A DNA stretch of 64,000 bases from assembly GCF_023204875.1 (NCBI RefSeq), contig NZ_CP096247.1, positions 124,001 to 188,000 of the forward strand, read 5' to 3'. The DNA is from Prevotella sp. E15-22. GTDB taxonomy: Bacteria; Bacteroidota; Bacteroidia; Bacteroidales; Bacteroidaceae. Shown piece after piece: positions 25,276-34,934 of the stretch. The notes under the pieces were generated by a model that ran no database searches, was not told the origin of the DNA, and saw only the letters and a program-made list of their open reading frames with translations. Position 1 is the first letter of the stretch; each line of letters begins with the position of its first letter. The position numbers were made by a program, and so were the translations under genes.

Positions 25276-27687
25276 TTATCTCACACTCCATTCGAATACA
25301 CCTGTCGAAAACTCGTCGGGCTGTGTGATCTCCAATCGCAGTGCCTTGGTCTTCACTGGGGCAAAGTTCACTGTGCAGGCCGCACCACGAACAGTGGGGT
25401 AGTGGTCGGCATCCTTCACCGGCAGCCACTGGCCTTGTGCATCCTGATAGAGGATACGCCATGACTTTGGCACACGACAGCCGCCCCAGGGTGCATCGTC
25501 AAACCAATAAACGGTGCATGTCTGAACGGTAGCTGCTTCAGGAAACTCATACGCCAGCCATTCCGTAGTGGCTTTCTTAGGCCACCAGTGTGTGTAGGGC
25601 ATCGAGCGGTCGTTCTCGTCGCGAGGTACCAGTCGGTCGTTGATTGACGACAGAGCCGGCACCTTCGAACTGCTACTCACCTTACTCTCGCTGGCCAGTG
25701 TGGCAGGCTGCGCAGGTGTTGTGGCCTTCAGGTCTTGGGGCAGCCACACACGCATCTTACCTGAGCCGCGATGACACCAGGCATAATAAGGAATCAACGT
25801 GAGCGTCTGATCCTTCACCACGAGCTTTCCCTGTTTGTTGAAGTCCAGCGTCTGCGCATCCGTCGTCAGCGTCACCACCTCAGTACCAGCAATCTCTTTC
25901 TTTCCAAGTTGGAACTTCGGCTCCTGGTTGACCAATGCCGAGAAGACGTCAAACGCATTGTCAGGATGTTCGGCACAGTACACCAGCGGGCCACGCTCCA
26001 CGGCCACCATACCTCTGTCAGCTTCCACCTTATTATTAGCACGCACCGTGCGAGGCTCCATGTCGAAGTGAATCTGCACCTTATCGCCTTTCTTCCAGTA
26101 GCGGTCGATAGTGATATAGTCATGAATCTCGGGATAGAGTTGCTGATTGTTGACGCTTACGCGATAACCGAGACGTTTGCCGTCTGTATAGGAGTAGAGA
26201 TCAGAGGGTACCACTTTGCCCTTTACCCAGCCTGGGATACGAATCTTTAGAGCAAACCTACCAACGTTATTTTTGTCGATGGTGATGGTGATGTCGCCAT
26301 CCCATGGATAGTTGGTCTGTTGAGAGAGAGCCACCTTCTTCTTGCCAACGTTCAGCTCGCTCCTGTTCGACAGGAACAGGTTCACATACACGTTCCTGTC
26401 CTTCACTGCATAGACATAGCCAGGCAGCGAGGGAATGAAGCGACAGATGTTCGACGGACAGCATGCACAGCCGAACCATGCCTGACGCTGATGCTGTCCC
26501 ATCGACTCCAAGGGGTTGGGATAGAAGAAGCCGTTGCCCTCAAGACTCACACCGCTGATAAGACCGTTATACAGTGTGCGCTCCAGCACATCGAAATACT
26601 TCGCATCGCCATGCAGCAGGAACAAACGGTAGTTCACATACACATTACCGATGGCGGCACATGTCTCGCAATAGGCGCTCATGTTGGGCAACTCGTAGTT
26701 CCTGCCGAAAGCCTCGCCACTCGAGGTGGCGCCGATGCCGCCCGTGATATACAGTTTCTTTGTGACGATATTATCCCAGATACGGTCGATGGCGTTGACA
26801 TAGCCCTGGTCGCCAGTGAGTGCAGCCACATCGGCCATGCCAGCATACATATAAGCTGCGCGAACAGCATGCCCCACAGCCTCTTTCTGGTCCACCACCG
26901 GTTGATGACTCTGACTGTACTCCTGCTTGATCTGCGTCTTGCCGCGATAGTCCAGCAGGAACTTCGCCTCGTCCAGGTATTTCTTCTCGCCCGTGGCCAG
27001 GTAGAGCCGGCACAGTGCCATCTCGGCTATCTGGTGTCCAGGCACCACGCAGGCCTGTCCAGGGTTAGGGCCCACCTCCTTGCACACCACATCAGCATAG
27101 CGGCGCGCAATATCCAGGAACTTCCTGCTGCCCGTGGCCTGCCAGTGAGCCACAGCCCCCTCAATCATGTGCCCCAGGTTATAGAGCTCGTGCGAGAGGT
27201 CCTCCTCCTTCACCCAGCGCTTGTCGCCAGCCCAGTGGTGAGGGTCGGCAGGATTCTGCGTGCGTGCCGTATAGAGATAGCCGTCAGGCTCCTGAGCCGT
27301 GGCGATGATGTCGATCACACTGTCCACATACGCCCTTAACTTCTTGTCAGGATACGTCTGCAGGATATACGAGGCACCCTCAATGGTCTTGTAGGGGTCT
27401 GTATCGTCGAACGAGTAGCCCACGCCGTTCACCTTAAACACCTTCGAAGGGTCTTTCAGATGCATGGCCGCATGCTCAAAGTTCTTATAGCGCCCCTCAC
27501 TCTCACATTTCGAGAAGGCCAGGGGCACCGTCACGTTGCGACTCGCCTCCAGGCGCTGTCCCCAGAACGTGCCAGGCGTCACCTTCACAGCCGTGAAAGG
27601 CACAGGGTTGATGGGATAGCCCGTTTGTGCCCCTATAGGACACACAACGAGTGATGAAAGAATCAAAGAAAAGACAGTTCTCTTCAT
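25276..27687 (-). CDS. GH127 beta-L-arabinofuranosidase
   Basis: 803 residues with a signal peptide ending at about residue 20 (VVCPIGAQ). An (alpha/alpha)6 barrel of the DUF1680/GH127 family covers about 30-560. The residues known from the structurally studied GH127 enzyme are all here with the right spacing: Glu341 and Cys343 in YCETCAA, and Cys409-Cys410 in CACCPSN, which hold zinc and supply the cysteine nucleophile. The last 130 residues resemble a beta-sandwich carbohydrate-binding module (TEWLAYEFPEAATVQTCTVY). It should release L-arabinofuranose from beta-linked arabinosides outside the cytoplasm. Third gene of an operon with a GH146-like enzyme and an S9 peptidase. No SusC/SusD pair is in sight. 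Confidence 0.9.
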   Translation of the reverse strand: MKRTVFSLILSSLVVCPIGAQTGYPINPVPFTAVKVTPGTFWGQRLEASRNVTVPLAFSKCESEGRYKNFEHAAMHLKDPSKVFKVNGVGYSFDDTDPYKTIEGASYILQTYPDKKLRAYVDSVIDIIATAQEPDGYLYTARTQNPADPHHWAGDKRWVKEEDLSHELYNLGHMIEGAVAHWQATGSRKFLDIARRYADVVCKEVGPNPGQACVVPGHQIAEMALCRLYLATGEKKYLDEAKFLLDYRGKTQIKQEYSQSHQPVVDQKEAVGHAVRAAYMYAGMADVAALTGDQGYVNAIDRIWDNIVTKKLYITGGIGATSSGEAFGRNYELPNMSAYCETCAAIGNVYVNYRLFLLHGDAKYFDVLERTLYNGLISGVSLEGNGFFYPNPLESMGQHQRQAWFGCACCPSNICRFIPSLPGYVYAVKDRNVYVNLFLSNRSELNVGKKKVALSQQTNYPWDGDITITIDKNNVGRFALKIRIPGWVKGKVVPSDLYSYTDGKRLGYRVSVNNQQLYPEIHDYITIDRYWKKGDKVQIHFDMEPRTVRANNKVEADRGMVAVERGPLVYCAEHPDNAFDVFSALVNQEPKFQLGKKEIAGTEVVTLTTDAQTLDFNKQGKLVVKDQTLTLIPYYAWCHRGSGKMRVWLPQDLKATTPAQPATLASESKVSSSSKVPALSSINDRLVPRDENDRSMPYTHWWPKKATTEWLAYEFPEAATVQTCTVYWFDDAPWGGCRVPKSWRILYQDAQGQWLPVKDADHYPTVRGAACTVNFAPVKTKALRLEITQPDEFSTGVFEWSVR

Positions 27688-27720
27688 GTCGTATCGGTTT
27701 TAGTTCATTGGATTATCATG

Positions 27721-29787
27721 CTATTTCAGTTCGCTCCACTTTGGCGGCTCCACCCCCAGCAGGTTGCGCACAAAGAAGTCATAACGCTTATGGTCACCAT
27801 AGCTCTCGCCCATGGTATGACGGGCACCAGGAACCACCACCAACTCGAAGTCCTTGCCAGCCTTCTCCAGTGCGTTCACCACCTGCATGGTCGAGGCAGG
27901 ATCCACGTTGTCGTCCATCTCGCCCACCACCAGCATCAGCGGACGTTCCAGTCGCCAGGCGTTCTCTGTGTTCGAGCATTCCACATACGAGCTGTCAACG
28001 GGATAGCCCATCCACTGCTCGTTCCACCAAATCTTATCCATGCGGTTGTCGTGACAGCCACAGGCTGCATACGCCGCCTTGTAGAAGTCGCCATGCCACA
28101 GCACAGCCGCCAGCGCGTTCTGTCCGCCAGCCGAGCAGCCGTAGATGCCCACACGGTCGACGTCCATATACGGATATTTCTTGCACGCCGCCTTGATCCA
28201 TGCTATGCGGTCGGGTAGTCCGCCATCCTTCAGATTCTTATAGCACACCTCCTCGAAGGCCCTTGTGCGAAACGAGGTAGTCATGGCATCCAACTGCACC
28301 ACGATGAAGCCCAGCTCCGCAATACTCGACATGGTCCATATCCATGGCGTAAACGTCTTGGGCACATACTGGTCGCCAGGGCCCGAGTAGATATACTCGA
28401 TGACAGGGTATTTCTTCGTTGGGTCGAAGTTCGATGGGCGCTGAATCAGTCCCCACATGTCCGTTTTGCCGTCGCGACCCTTGGCCACGAACACCTCAGG
28501 TGCCTTCCATCCCTCTTTCTCCAGTGCTGTGATGTCGGCCGTCTCCAGCGTGCGCAGGATATGTCCGTCCTTGCCAGAGCGCAGCACCGTGACAGGTGGC
28601 GTGGTCACCGTCGAGTAGGTATCAATCAGATAGGCCATATCGTCCGTATAGGTCACGCTGTGGTTACCCTCCTCAGGCGTCAGGCACACCAGGCCCTTGC
28701 CGTTCAGTCCAATCTTGTAGTAATGAATCAGGTATGGATCCTCCTTTTTGTTCATGCCGCAGGCCGAGAAGTAGACAATGCCGTTCTCCTCGTCCACGCG
28801 CTGGATGCCACGCACATAGTATTCCCCCTTCGTTATCTGTCGGCAGTCCTTACCACTGTACAGATAGATATGGTTACGTCCGTCGCGCTCGCTGGTCCAG
28901 ATGATGCGCTGTCCATCCTGCAGGTCGATGCGCTGCTGACGGTTGTAGTTGATATACTTGTCGTTCTTCTCCTCAATCAGCGTGCGCACTAGTCCTGTGG
29001 CGGCCGACAGCTCCAGCACGCGATACGTCTTGTGGCCACGCTCATTATATTCGAACGTCACACGCTCGTTGTCCTTCCAGCGAGGCATCGTCACCTGATA
29101 TTGGTGCTGGAAGAGCGCTGTCGAAGGCTCAGTCACGCGACCAGTGGCCACCTCGACGATCACAGGCACGCGATAGTTCAGCGAATCGCCAGGCTTGGCA
29201 TATTCCTGCGTGTGGAGCACAGGCTGCAGTTGGTTTCTGGGCGACGACTCCACATAGTACACATAGCGCTTGGGTGCAGGCTTGATGCGCACCGTGGCAT
29301 AATAGCGCCCATCGGCCGAGAACGAGCCCCAGGCTGAATAGTAATAGGCCGAGTCGCCATTGGTGGTCAGCGCATGCTCCTGGCCGTTCTCCCTCACCCA
29401 CAGGTTATTGTCGCGATGAAACACCTGCACCTTGCCATCAGGCGACATCCGCATGCCGTCCTTCTCGTCGGGCACCTCCATCCAGTGGCGCTGTCGTCCC
29501 TGCCACTGTGGGCGCTGTCGCGGCTTCTCAGGATTCTCAGCGAGGGTGGTCACCGTGTTCTGGTCGGCATCCACCTCCTTATATATCTGTTTCTTACCAT
29601 CGAACACAGAGTACCAGAACTGGTGCGTGCCATGCTTCAGGTGCACGTTCACGTCGCCATACTTCATCTTGTTCGAGTATTTCGAGCCAATAGCGAAGGC
29701 TCGTTTGTAGTTGTCTTTGATGTTGTCGGCAGCGGCCGTCTGCGTCAGCATCAGGGCCAGAGCCATGGTCAGTGTTGTTCTTATCAT
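27721..29787 (-). CDS. Exported S9 (DPP4-like) serine peptidase
   Basis: 688 residues with a signal peptide (to about residue 20, QTAAA). The N-terminal two-thirds form a beta-propeller, with repeats such as SADGRYYATVRI and WTSERDGRNHIYLY. The C-terminal alpha/beta hydrolase has the nucleophile Ser552 in GCSAGG, an acid in GEMDDNVDP (Asp625/626) and His657 in GARHTMGE, so the triad is complete. S9B peptidases remove dipeptides, often after proline. Its ATG shares one base with the stop of the upstream GH146 gene (TAATG), so translation is coupled. Between two beta-L-arabinofuranosidase genes, it may process the protein part of arabinosylated, proline-rich glycoproteins; this is inference. 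Confidence 0.9.
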   Translation of the reverse strand: MIRTTLTMALALMLTQTAAADNIKDNYKRAFAIGSKYSNKMKYGDVNVHLKHGTHQFWYSVFDGKKQIYKEVDADQNTVTTLAENPEKPRQRPQWQGRQRHWMEVPDEKDGMRMSPDGKVQVFHRDNNLWVRENGQEHALTTNGDSAYYYSAWGSFSADGRYYATVRIKPAPKRYVYYVESSPRNQLQPVLHTQEYAKPGDSLNYRVPVIVEVATGRVTEPSTALFQHQYQVTMPRWKDNERVTFEYNERGHKTYRVLELSAATGLVRTLIEEKNDKYINYNRQQRIDLQDGQRIIWTSERDGRNHIYLYSGKDCRQITKGEYYVRGIQRVDEENGIVYFSACGMNKKEDPYLIHYYKIGLNGKGLVCLTPEEGNHSVTYTDDMAYLIDTYSTVTTPPVTVLRSGKDGHILRTLETADITALEKEGWKAPEVFVAKGRDGKTDMWGLIQRPSNFDPTKKYPVIEYIYSGPGDQYVPKTFTPWIWTMSSIAELGFIVVQLDAMTTSFRTRAFEEVCYKNLKDGGLPDRIAWIKAACKKYPYMDVDRVGIYGCSAGGQNALAAVLWHGDFYKAAYAACGCHDNRMDKIWWNEQWMGYPVDSSYVECSNTENAWRLERPLMLVVGEMDDNVDPASTMQVVNALEKAGKDFELVVVPGARHTMGESYGDHKRYDFFVRNLLGVEPPKWSELK

Positions 29788-32573
29788 TATTTCAGTATTT
29801 CTTTCAGTTGGTTGGTGGCGCGCTCAATCATGTCCTTCGTGCCACTGCCGTCGCTCACGTAGCGTATCACCATGTTGGCGTACGACGTGGCGCGACCGAT
29901 ATGATCGTTGGCAGGCAGTTGGCCCACCTTCTCCAGCAGCGATTGCAACTCCTCCAGGTCTTCAGGCTCAGCCAGGTTGCCTGGACGCATGGCGTTGATG
30001 ATGGCGTTCAGGGCAGCGGCCACCTTGTCAACCTCCTCCTGCGAATAGCGGTCGTCAGCGCCCTCCATAAAGGACTGTGCCTGCTTGTATTGTTCTGCCA
30101 TGCGTGCAAAGCCATGACTGGCCCATGGCGCATATTCAGGCACCTTCACCGTCATGTTGTGCCATGCCTGCTGGTCGTCCATCCTACTCTTGGCGATGAG
30201 GAGCAATTCGCGCAACTGCGACCTGTCAGTAGGCAGATTGCCCACCATGCTGACTGTTGAGGCAGGCAGGTTCAGACGGAAGTAGTGCGTCAGGTGCTTG
30301 TCGCCCTCATAGTCAGGGACGAGGTTGAAGGATGAAGGTTGATGGTTGAGGGCTGAGGATAGGTCAACGGTGGCCTCGTCCCAGCTCTTCACGTTGGTGG
30401 CAGCCATCACCAGCGGCCCCTGCATCAGGGCGCCCAGCCAGTAGCCGTCCACCTTGTCAGGCCCAAAGTCGATATGCTTGGTAAAGGGCATCGTCACCTC
30501 CACCACATCCTTCGTTGACCATCGGCGTGCAGGAATCTCCACGTAGCTCGATGGCTGATAGTGACTGGCCATGCTCTTGCCGTTGAGTTTGATGTCGAAG
30601 CCCTCAGTGGCCCAATAAGGCACGCGCAGTTTCATGGCGAACTTCGCCTTGCCCTTCGTCAGGCGGATGATGCTCTTCTCAGCAGGCCACTCACACGCCT
30701 GCTTCAGCACCACGCCCTTCTCCTTCCATTGGGCTGTGGTGGGCAGGTAGAGTGCCACCCAGATGGTGTTGTCGTTCACAAAGTAGGCAGCCTCCTGATA
30801 TTTCACGTGGTTCTCCACACCCGTGCCGCCACAGCAGGTGGCCTGAGGCGTTTCGTTGCCCCACGGCTTCGAGGCATCCAGTCCCACGGCATATTGATAG
30901 CACGTCTGATACTTGCGAGGGTTCACCGACCCCACAATCTGGTTATAGAGCACGCGTTCGTAGTAGTCCATATAGCGAGCGTCGTTGGGGTTGAAGCAGT
31001 TCAGGTCCTTCGTCAACTTCGCCAGGTTATAGGCGCAGCACGTCTCGTTCATGGTGGACTCAGGATGCTTGGTGTGCCCCCAGTTCGAGGCATTGGTACA
31101 CATGGAGGTCATCTGTGCATAGGGCTGACGGAACATCTCGCCATTGCCCACACCACCCATGGCATAGCGATAGCGCCCCTGAATCATCGTCCAGAAGTTC
31201 TCGGCCACGTCGTAGTAGTAGGGATTGTGATTGCCACGATACGAGCGCAGGGCACCAGTCACCATGGGGATGTGCTGGTTGGCATGGCGCGTGCGTATGG
31301 CGTCCACATTATGCGCCAGCGGATCGAAGAAGGCAGGACTGTCAAAGCAGTTGGCCGCCTCCAGCAGATGCGCCTTCTCCTCGGCTGTGCCTGTCATTTC
31401 CGACAGGCGCGCCAGCGATTCGGCCATGCCGCCCACCTCGCCAGCGATGTACATATTCCACATCTCGTAGCGATTGCCAGGGCGTGCACGTCGCTCGTCC
31501 TGACGTCCGTCGCTCTTCACATAGGTGCGATAGTGCAGTCGGTTCCACACCCACAGTCCCATGTCCTTGGCAATGAGCAGCGCCTTCTTGGCCACAGCCT
31601 TGTCGTCGATATAGGTGGCAATGTCGATGAGACCAGCCAGTTGCTTGTGAACAGAGTAATAGGGAGCCCACACCCAGCTGTCGTTGTTGTAGGCGCGATA
31701 CATCTCGATGAGTACGCAGTGCTGGGCAGGGATGGCGTTCAGATAGCCATAGCCATACTTTTCGTATGCCTGCTTATAGCGGTCGAAGTCGGCCCATGTG
31801 CCTTGCATCGTCTTTAGCTCCTCCTCAGGGGCAAAGTCGCGTGCCTCCCAGTAGCGCCCCAGTTGCTCGTTCCACACGAACGTGCGCTCCTGACACTCGC
31901 GCAGACCGTTCACCATCTCTGTGATGTTGCGTCGCAGGATGTCCTTCTTCGCCTTGTCCTGACAGCTGGCAAAGGCGAAGGCCATGGCCGACATGTAGTG
32001 GCCAGAGCCATGCCCCTTCAACTTGGTGGTGGGCGAGTCCCATCCGTCGGCCTCAGGATAGCCCTCCGTGGGCAGTCCGTAGGTGTCGCGATAGTTATAG
32101 AGCTGCTGCTTCACAGGCAGACTAATCAGCTGGTCGATGTCGAGGTCGCGATTCTGCGTCAGTCTGTTGTCGCCGTCGATGCTCACTGCGTTCAGTGGCA
32201 GGGGCTCAGCCACAATTCTTCCCTCTTCCCTCGTCCCTCTTTCATCTTCCACCACTCTCACCTCGGCCCACACAGGGTAGCCGTTGGGTGTGGTGTTGTC
32301 GCCCAGGACGAATCCACGTACCTTATATATACTGCCCACAGGGTTGATGCTGGCGTTGGCCTCGGCCTGCTCTGTGGCTTCCGATGCGTTCATCCATTTC
32401 ACCTGGCGATAGGCACCCTTGCCGTTGGCATCGGTCACCCACAACTGATAGGGCAGTCGAGGGGCGTTTCCCACAGGTGTCTCCACGCAGACGGTCTCTG
32501 TCTTCACTATCTGCGCCATCATCTGGCCATAGCATAATGAAGTGAGGATGAGGAAGGAAAAAAGTCTTCTCAT
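29787..32573 (-). CDS. GH146-like beta-L-arabinofuranosidase (DUF1680)
   Basis: 928 residues. Signal peptide MRRLFSFLILTSLCYGQMMA, then an Ig-like domain (about 25-115), then a DUF1680 catalytic barrel (about 150-680). The catalytic cysteine/zinc region is recognisable as NETCCAYN and ATCCGGTGVENH; the second motif points to the GH146 branch. A helical C-terminal tail of about 120 residues ends the protein. Two short coding stretches look like inserted lineage repeats: residues about 104-119 (DERGTREEGR region) and about 737-752 (SALNHQPSSFNL region). It is the first gene of the operon and is transcribed from the palindromic divergent promoter at 32626-32658. Substrate preference among beta-L-arabinosides cannot be stated from sequence. 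Confidence 0.85.
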   Translation of the reverse strand: MRRLFSFLILTSLCYGQMMAQIVKTETVCVETPVGNAPRLPYQLWVTDANGKGAYRQVKWMNASEATEQAEANASINPVGSIYKVRGFVLGDNTTPNGYPVWAEVRVVEDERGTREEGRIVAEPLPLNAVSIDGDNRLTQNRDLDIDQLISLPVKQQLYNYRDTYGLPTEGYPEADGWDSPTTKLKGHGSGHYMSAMAFAFASCQDKAKKDILRRNITEMVNGLRECQERTFVWNEQLGRYWEARDFAPEEELKTMQGTWADFDRYKQAYEKYGYGYLNAIPAQHCVLIEMYRAYNNDSWVWAPYYSVHKQLAGLIDIATYIDDKAVAKKALLIAKDMGLWVWNRLHYRTYVKSDGRQDERRARPGNRYEMWNMYIAGEVGGMAESLARLSEMTGTAEEKAHLLEAANCFDSPAFFDPLAHNVDAIRTRHANQHIPMVTGALRSYRGNHNPYYYDVAENFWTMIQGRYRYAMGGVGNGEMFRQPYAQMTSMCTNASNWGHTKHPESTMNETCCAYNLAKLTKDLNCFNPNDARYMDYYERVLYNQIVGSVNPRKYQTCYQYAVGLDASKPWGNETPQATCCGGTGVENHVKYQEAAYFVNDNTIWVALYLPTTAQWKEKGVVLKQACEWPAEKSIIRLTKGKAKFAMKLRVPYWATEGFDIKLNGKSMASHYQPSSYVEIPARRWSTKDVVEVTMPFTKHIDFGPDKVDGYWLGALMQGPLVMAATNVKSWDEATVDLSSALNHQPSSFNLVPDYEGDKHLTHYFRLNLPASTVSMVGNLPTDRSQLRELLLIAKSRMDDQQAWHNMTVKVPEYAPWASHGFARMAEQYKQAQSFMEGADDRYSQEEVDKVAAALNAIINAMRPGNLAEPEDLEELQSLLEKVGQLPANDHIGRATSYANMVIRYVSDGSGTKDMIERATNQLKEILK

Positions 32574-32625
32574 GTTTGTTTCTTGCTTGTTTTCAGTAGA
32601 AAGTAGACATTTATCGGTTTTGATG

Positions 32626-32658
32626 GTGCAAAGTTACGAAAAAAGTGTAACTTTGCAC
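32626..32658. promoter_or_regulatory. Divergent palindromic promoter pair
   Basis: GTGCAAAGTTAC (32626-32637) and GTAACTTTGCAC (32647-32658) are exact inverted repeats around GAAAAAAGT. Each arm holds a -7 box TAACTTTG, one firing left into the GH146 operon and one firing right into the DUF6055-like gene. The two start regions are therefore only about 30 bp apart and face away from each other. No good TTG boxes are found at 20 nt for either. Confidence 0.7.
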
Positions 32659-32697
32659 CTCGAAAAATCAATTATCTACATAAAAAAACTTAAAACG

Positions 32698-34866
32698 ATG
32701 TTCCCTAAAACAATGAGAAGATTCTTTTTCATCCAGATGCTGCTGAGTATGATGGCCATTGGCGTGTATGCCCAGAAAACGGTCTATATCCCCAACGAGT
32801 GGAGGAACCCCTGGCCCAGCGACTCGCTGCTCTACAAGGAGAGCGACCCAGACAACCAATATACGTGGTCGAAGAGCAGGAGTGTTGAGAGCGAGAATGT
32901 CATCGTATTCTGGGACAAAGGCTATGGCACGAAAAAGCCGTCTGAGTCGCCTTCGGCCTATAGGGTTGACGAGCAGGACCTGCTGCAGAAATGCGAGGCC
33001 TTCTATGATCTGGAGATCAACCAGTTGGGCTTTGTGGATCCTCAGAACTCGAACCTGTCGAAATACAAGATCATGGTGCTACTGAACCACACCACCGACT
33101 GGGTGTGCTATGGTGGTGGCTACGACTATCAGATCAGTGCCCTGTGGCTGGGACCTTCGGCCTGTAAGCCTGTGGGCCATTCTGTGGCGCACGAGGTGGG
33201 CCACTCGTTCCATTATATGTGCTATGCTGAGCATAGTGGCCACAAGGACTCGCAGACTGATAATACTGGCTTCCACCTGCGTTGTGGCAATGGTCAGACC
33301 ATCTGGGAACAGACGGCCCAGTGGCAGGCTGCCCAGTCGTACCCCAGCGAGATGTTCAGTCAGAGCATCGGCATCTTCCGTAAGAGTCACAACCTGGCTT
33401 TTTCGCACGAGTGGCATCGCTATCAGAGTTACTGGCTGCACTACTATCTGTGTGAGCACTATAACGACATCACCACTGTGGCGCAGGTGTGGAACCAGCC
33501 CATGACTGGACAGACGCAGGGCAATGCCACTGACTTCAACCAGGCGCTGATGAAGTTGAAGGGACTCAATGCCAAGGATCTCTTCCGTCTTTATTACGAC
33601 TATGCTTCGCATTGTGTCACCTGGGACCTCGATGCCTGTCGCAGCTATGGCCAGGCGTTTGTGGGCGACTTCGACTATCGCTGTGTGGCCTTGGGCGATA
33701 CGGCCTATCAGGTGGCCCTGTCGTCGGCCCCTGAGGCTTCTGGCTTTAATGTCATACCCCTTGCTGTTCCTGCTGAGGGAACGCTGGTCACCACACGCTT
33801 CACGGCTCTGCCTGCTGCCTCAAAACTGGCGCAGGGCGACCCAGCCGAGATGATGAACGGCGATGCGCAGTGGGTCAAGACGTCGCGCACCACCTATGTG
33901 CGCCCTTCGAATGCTGCCAAGCGTGGCTTCCGACTGGGTTATGTGGCCCTCCTGAACGATGGCTCGCGCCAGTATGTGCAGCAGGACTCAATCTATTGCG
34001 AGGGGAATACTGAAAGTTCTTGCGAGGTGAGCATCACCATCCCTGCTGACACCAAGCAGCTGTGGCTGGTCGTTCTGCCTGCTCCCACCTCCTATGTGGC
34101 GCATAAGTGGGACGATAACAGCAGCAACGATGGGCAGTGGCCCTATCGTTTCCAGGTTGAGGGCACCACGCTGGGCGATCGCGCTCAGGTCTATGTGGCA
34201 CCTGTGATTGATGGGCGCGAGGTGGCCGACATCACCTTTACCTATGATGTCTATCTGCCCCAGCTCAACAGCTACGACGCTGTGGCTGTGAATGTGTCTG
34301 GTCAGGCGCAGGCCATGCTGGGCACGGCGTTCCAGATGCAGCCCACGGATATTGCCAGCAAGCTGCAGGCATGGGCCACAGGTGGGCCTGGTGCTGGCAA
34401 GATGATGTTCTATGCCATGAACCCCAGGACGCAGGCCTTGGTGAACCGTCAGAGTACGGCCAACGGCTATGGCCATTGGTTCAATGCTTCTGGCGTGGTG
34501 ATCGAGTATGCCAGTGGCGTGCTCTATAGTGAGTTTCAGCCGTCGTCCCTCTCTTTTAATATTGGTCAGAAGCCTGGGGCCGTCACTCAGGGGCAGGACT
34601 GCACGTTTGGTCAGCTCCTGCGCTATAAGTCGTCTGACGGTAAGGAGGCCTTGGCGCGCTTCATCTTCCGTGTTCACATCACGAATATCGACAGTGGCTT
34701 TTCGCTCGTGTCCATCGACTATAACGCGCCTACTGCCATCCAGGGCGTTCTTCCTGCACAGAATGCTGGGCATCATGGCATCTACGACCTTCAGGGGCGA
34801 AAGTTAGGCAAGGGCTTGCGTGGACTGACCATCGTTGATGGCAAGAAGGTCTTGGTATCAGACTAA
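32698..34866 (+). CDS. Secreted DUF6055-like metalloprotease with DUF4859 region
   Basis: 722 residues from the ATG at 32698; an alternative ATG at 32713 gives a slightly shorter signal peptide (MRRFFFIQMLLSMMAIGVYA). The N-terminal 350 residues carry HEVGH in SVAHEVGHSFHYMCYAEHSG, a zincin HExxH motif, with a conserved-looking aromatic surround (GYGTKKPSESP, YKIMVLLNHTTDW). This fits DUF6055-type proteins. A later beta region contains a DUF4859-like segment (ADITFTYDVYLPQLNSYDA). The final 28 residues (GIYDLQGRKLGKGLRGLTIV, then DGKKVLVSD) are a sorting-type C-terminus, so the protein is probably carried across the outer membrane. Activity is inferred from the HExxH only. Repeat copy B begins 68 nt after the stop. 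Confidence 0.78.
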   Translation: MFPKTMRRFFFIQMLLSMMAIGVYAQKTVYIPNEWRNPWPSDSLLYKESDPDNQYTWSKSRSVESENVIVFWDKGYGTKKPSESPSAYRVDEQDLLQKCEAFYDLEINQLGFVDPQNSNLSKYKIMVLLNHTTDWVCYGGGYDYQISALWLGPSACKPVGHSVAHEVGHSFHYMCYAEHSGHKDSQTDNTGFHLRCGNGQTIWEQTAQWQAAQSYPSEMFSQSIGIFRKSHNLAFSHEWHRYQSYWLHYYLCEHYNDITTVAQVWNQPMTGQTQGNATDFNQALMKLKGLNAKDLFRLYYDYASHCVTWDLDACRSYGQAFVGDFDYRCVALGDTAYQVALSSAPEASGFNVIPLAVPAEGTLVTTRFTALPAASKLAQGDPAEMMNGDAQWVKTSRTTYVRPSNAAKRGFRLGYVALLNDGSRQYVQQDSIYCEGNTESSCEVSITIPADTKQLWLVVLPAPTSYVAHKWDDNSSNDGQWPYRFQVEGTTLGDRAQVYVAPVIDGREVADITFTYDVYLPQLNSYDAVAVNVSGQAQAMLGTAFQMQPTDIASKLQAWATGGPGAGKMMFYAMNPRTQALVNRQSTANGYGHWFNASGVVIEYASGVLYSEFQPSSLSFNIGQKPGAVTQGQDCTFGQLLRYKSSDGKEALARFIFRVHITNIDSGFSLVSIDYNAPTAIQGVLPAQNAGHHGIYDLQGRKLGKGLRGLTIVDGKKVLVSD

Positions 34867-34934
34867 CCTCAATGGTCTGATCCAAAAACAGTTCTGACCA
34901 CGGCACATAATGTCATAAAAAAGTGCCGAAAAAA

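Noticed and set aside
30561..31817. 418-codon plus-strand frame within the GH146 gene
   Set aside because: It is a GC-driven antisense frame with unusual His/Val-rich composition; the opposite strand has clear enzyme motifs.
34867..34934. Terminator after the DUF6055-like gene
   Set aside because: Only a weak TGGTC/GACCA pairing is seen, without a T run.
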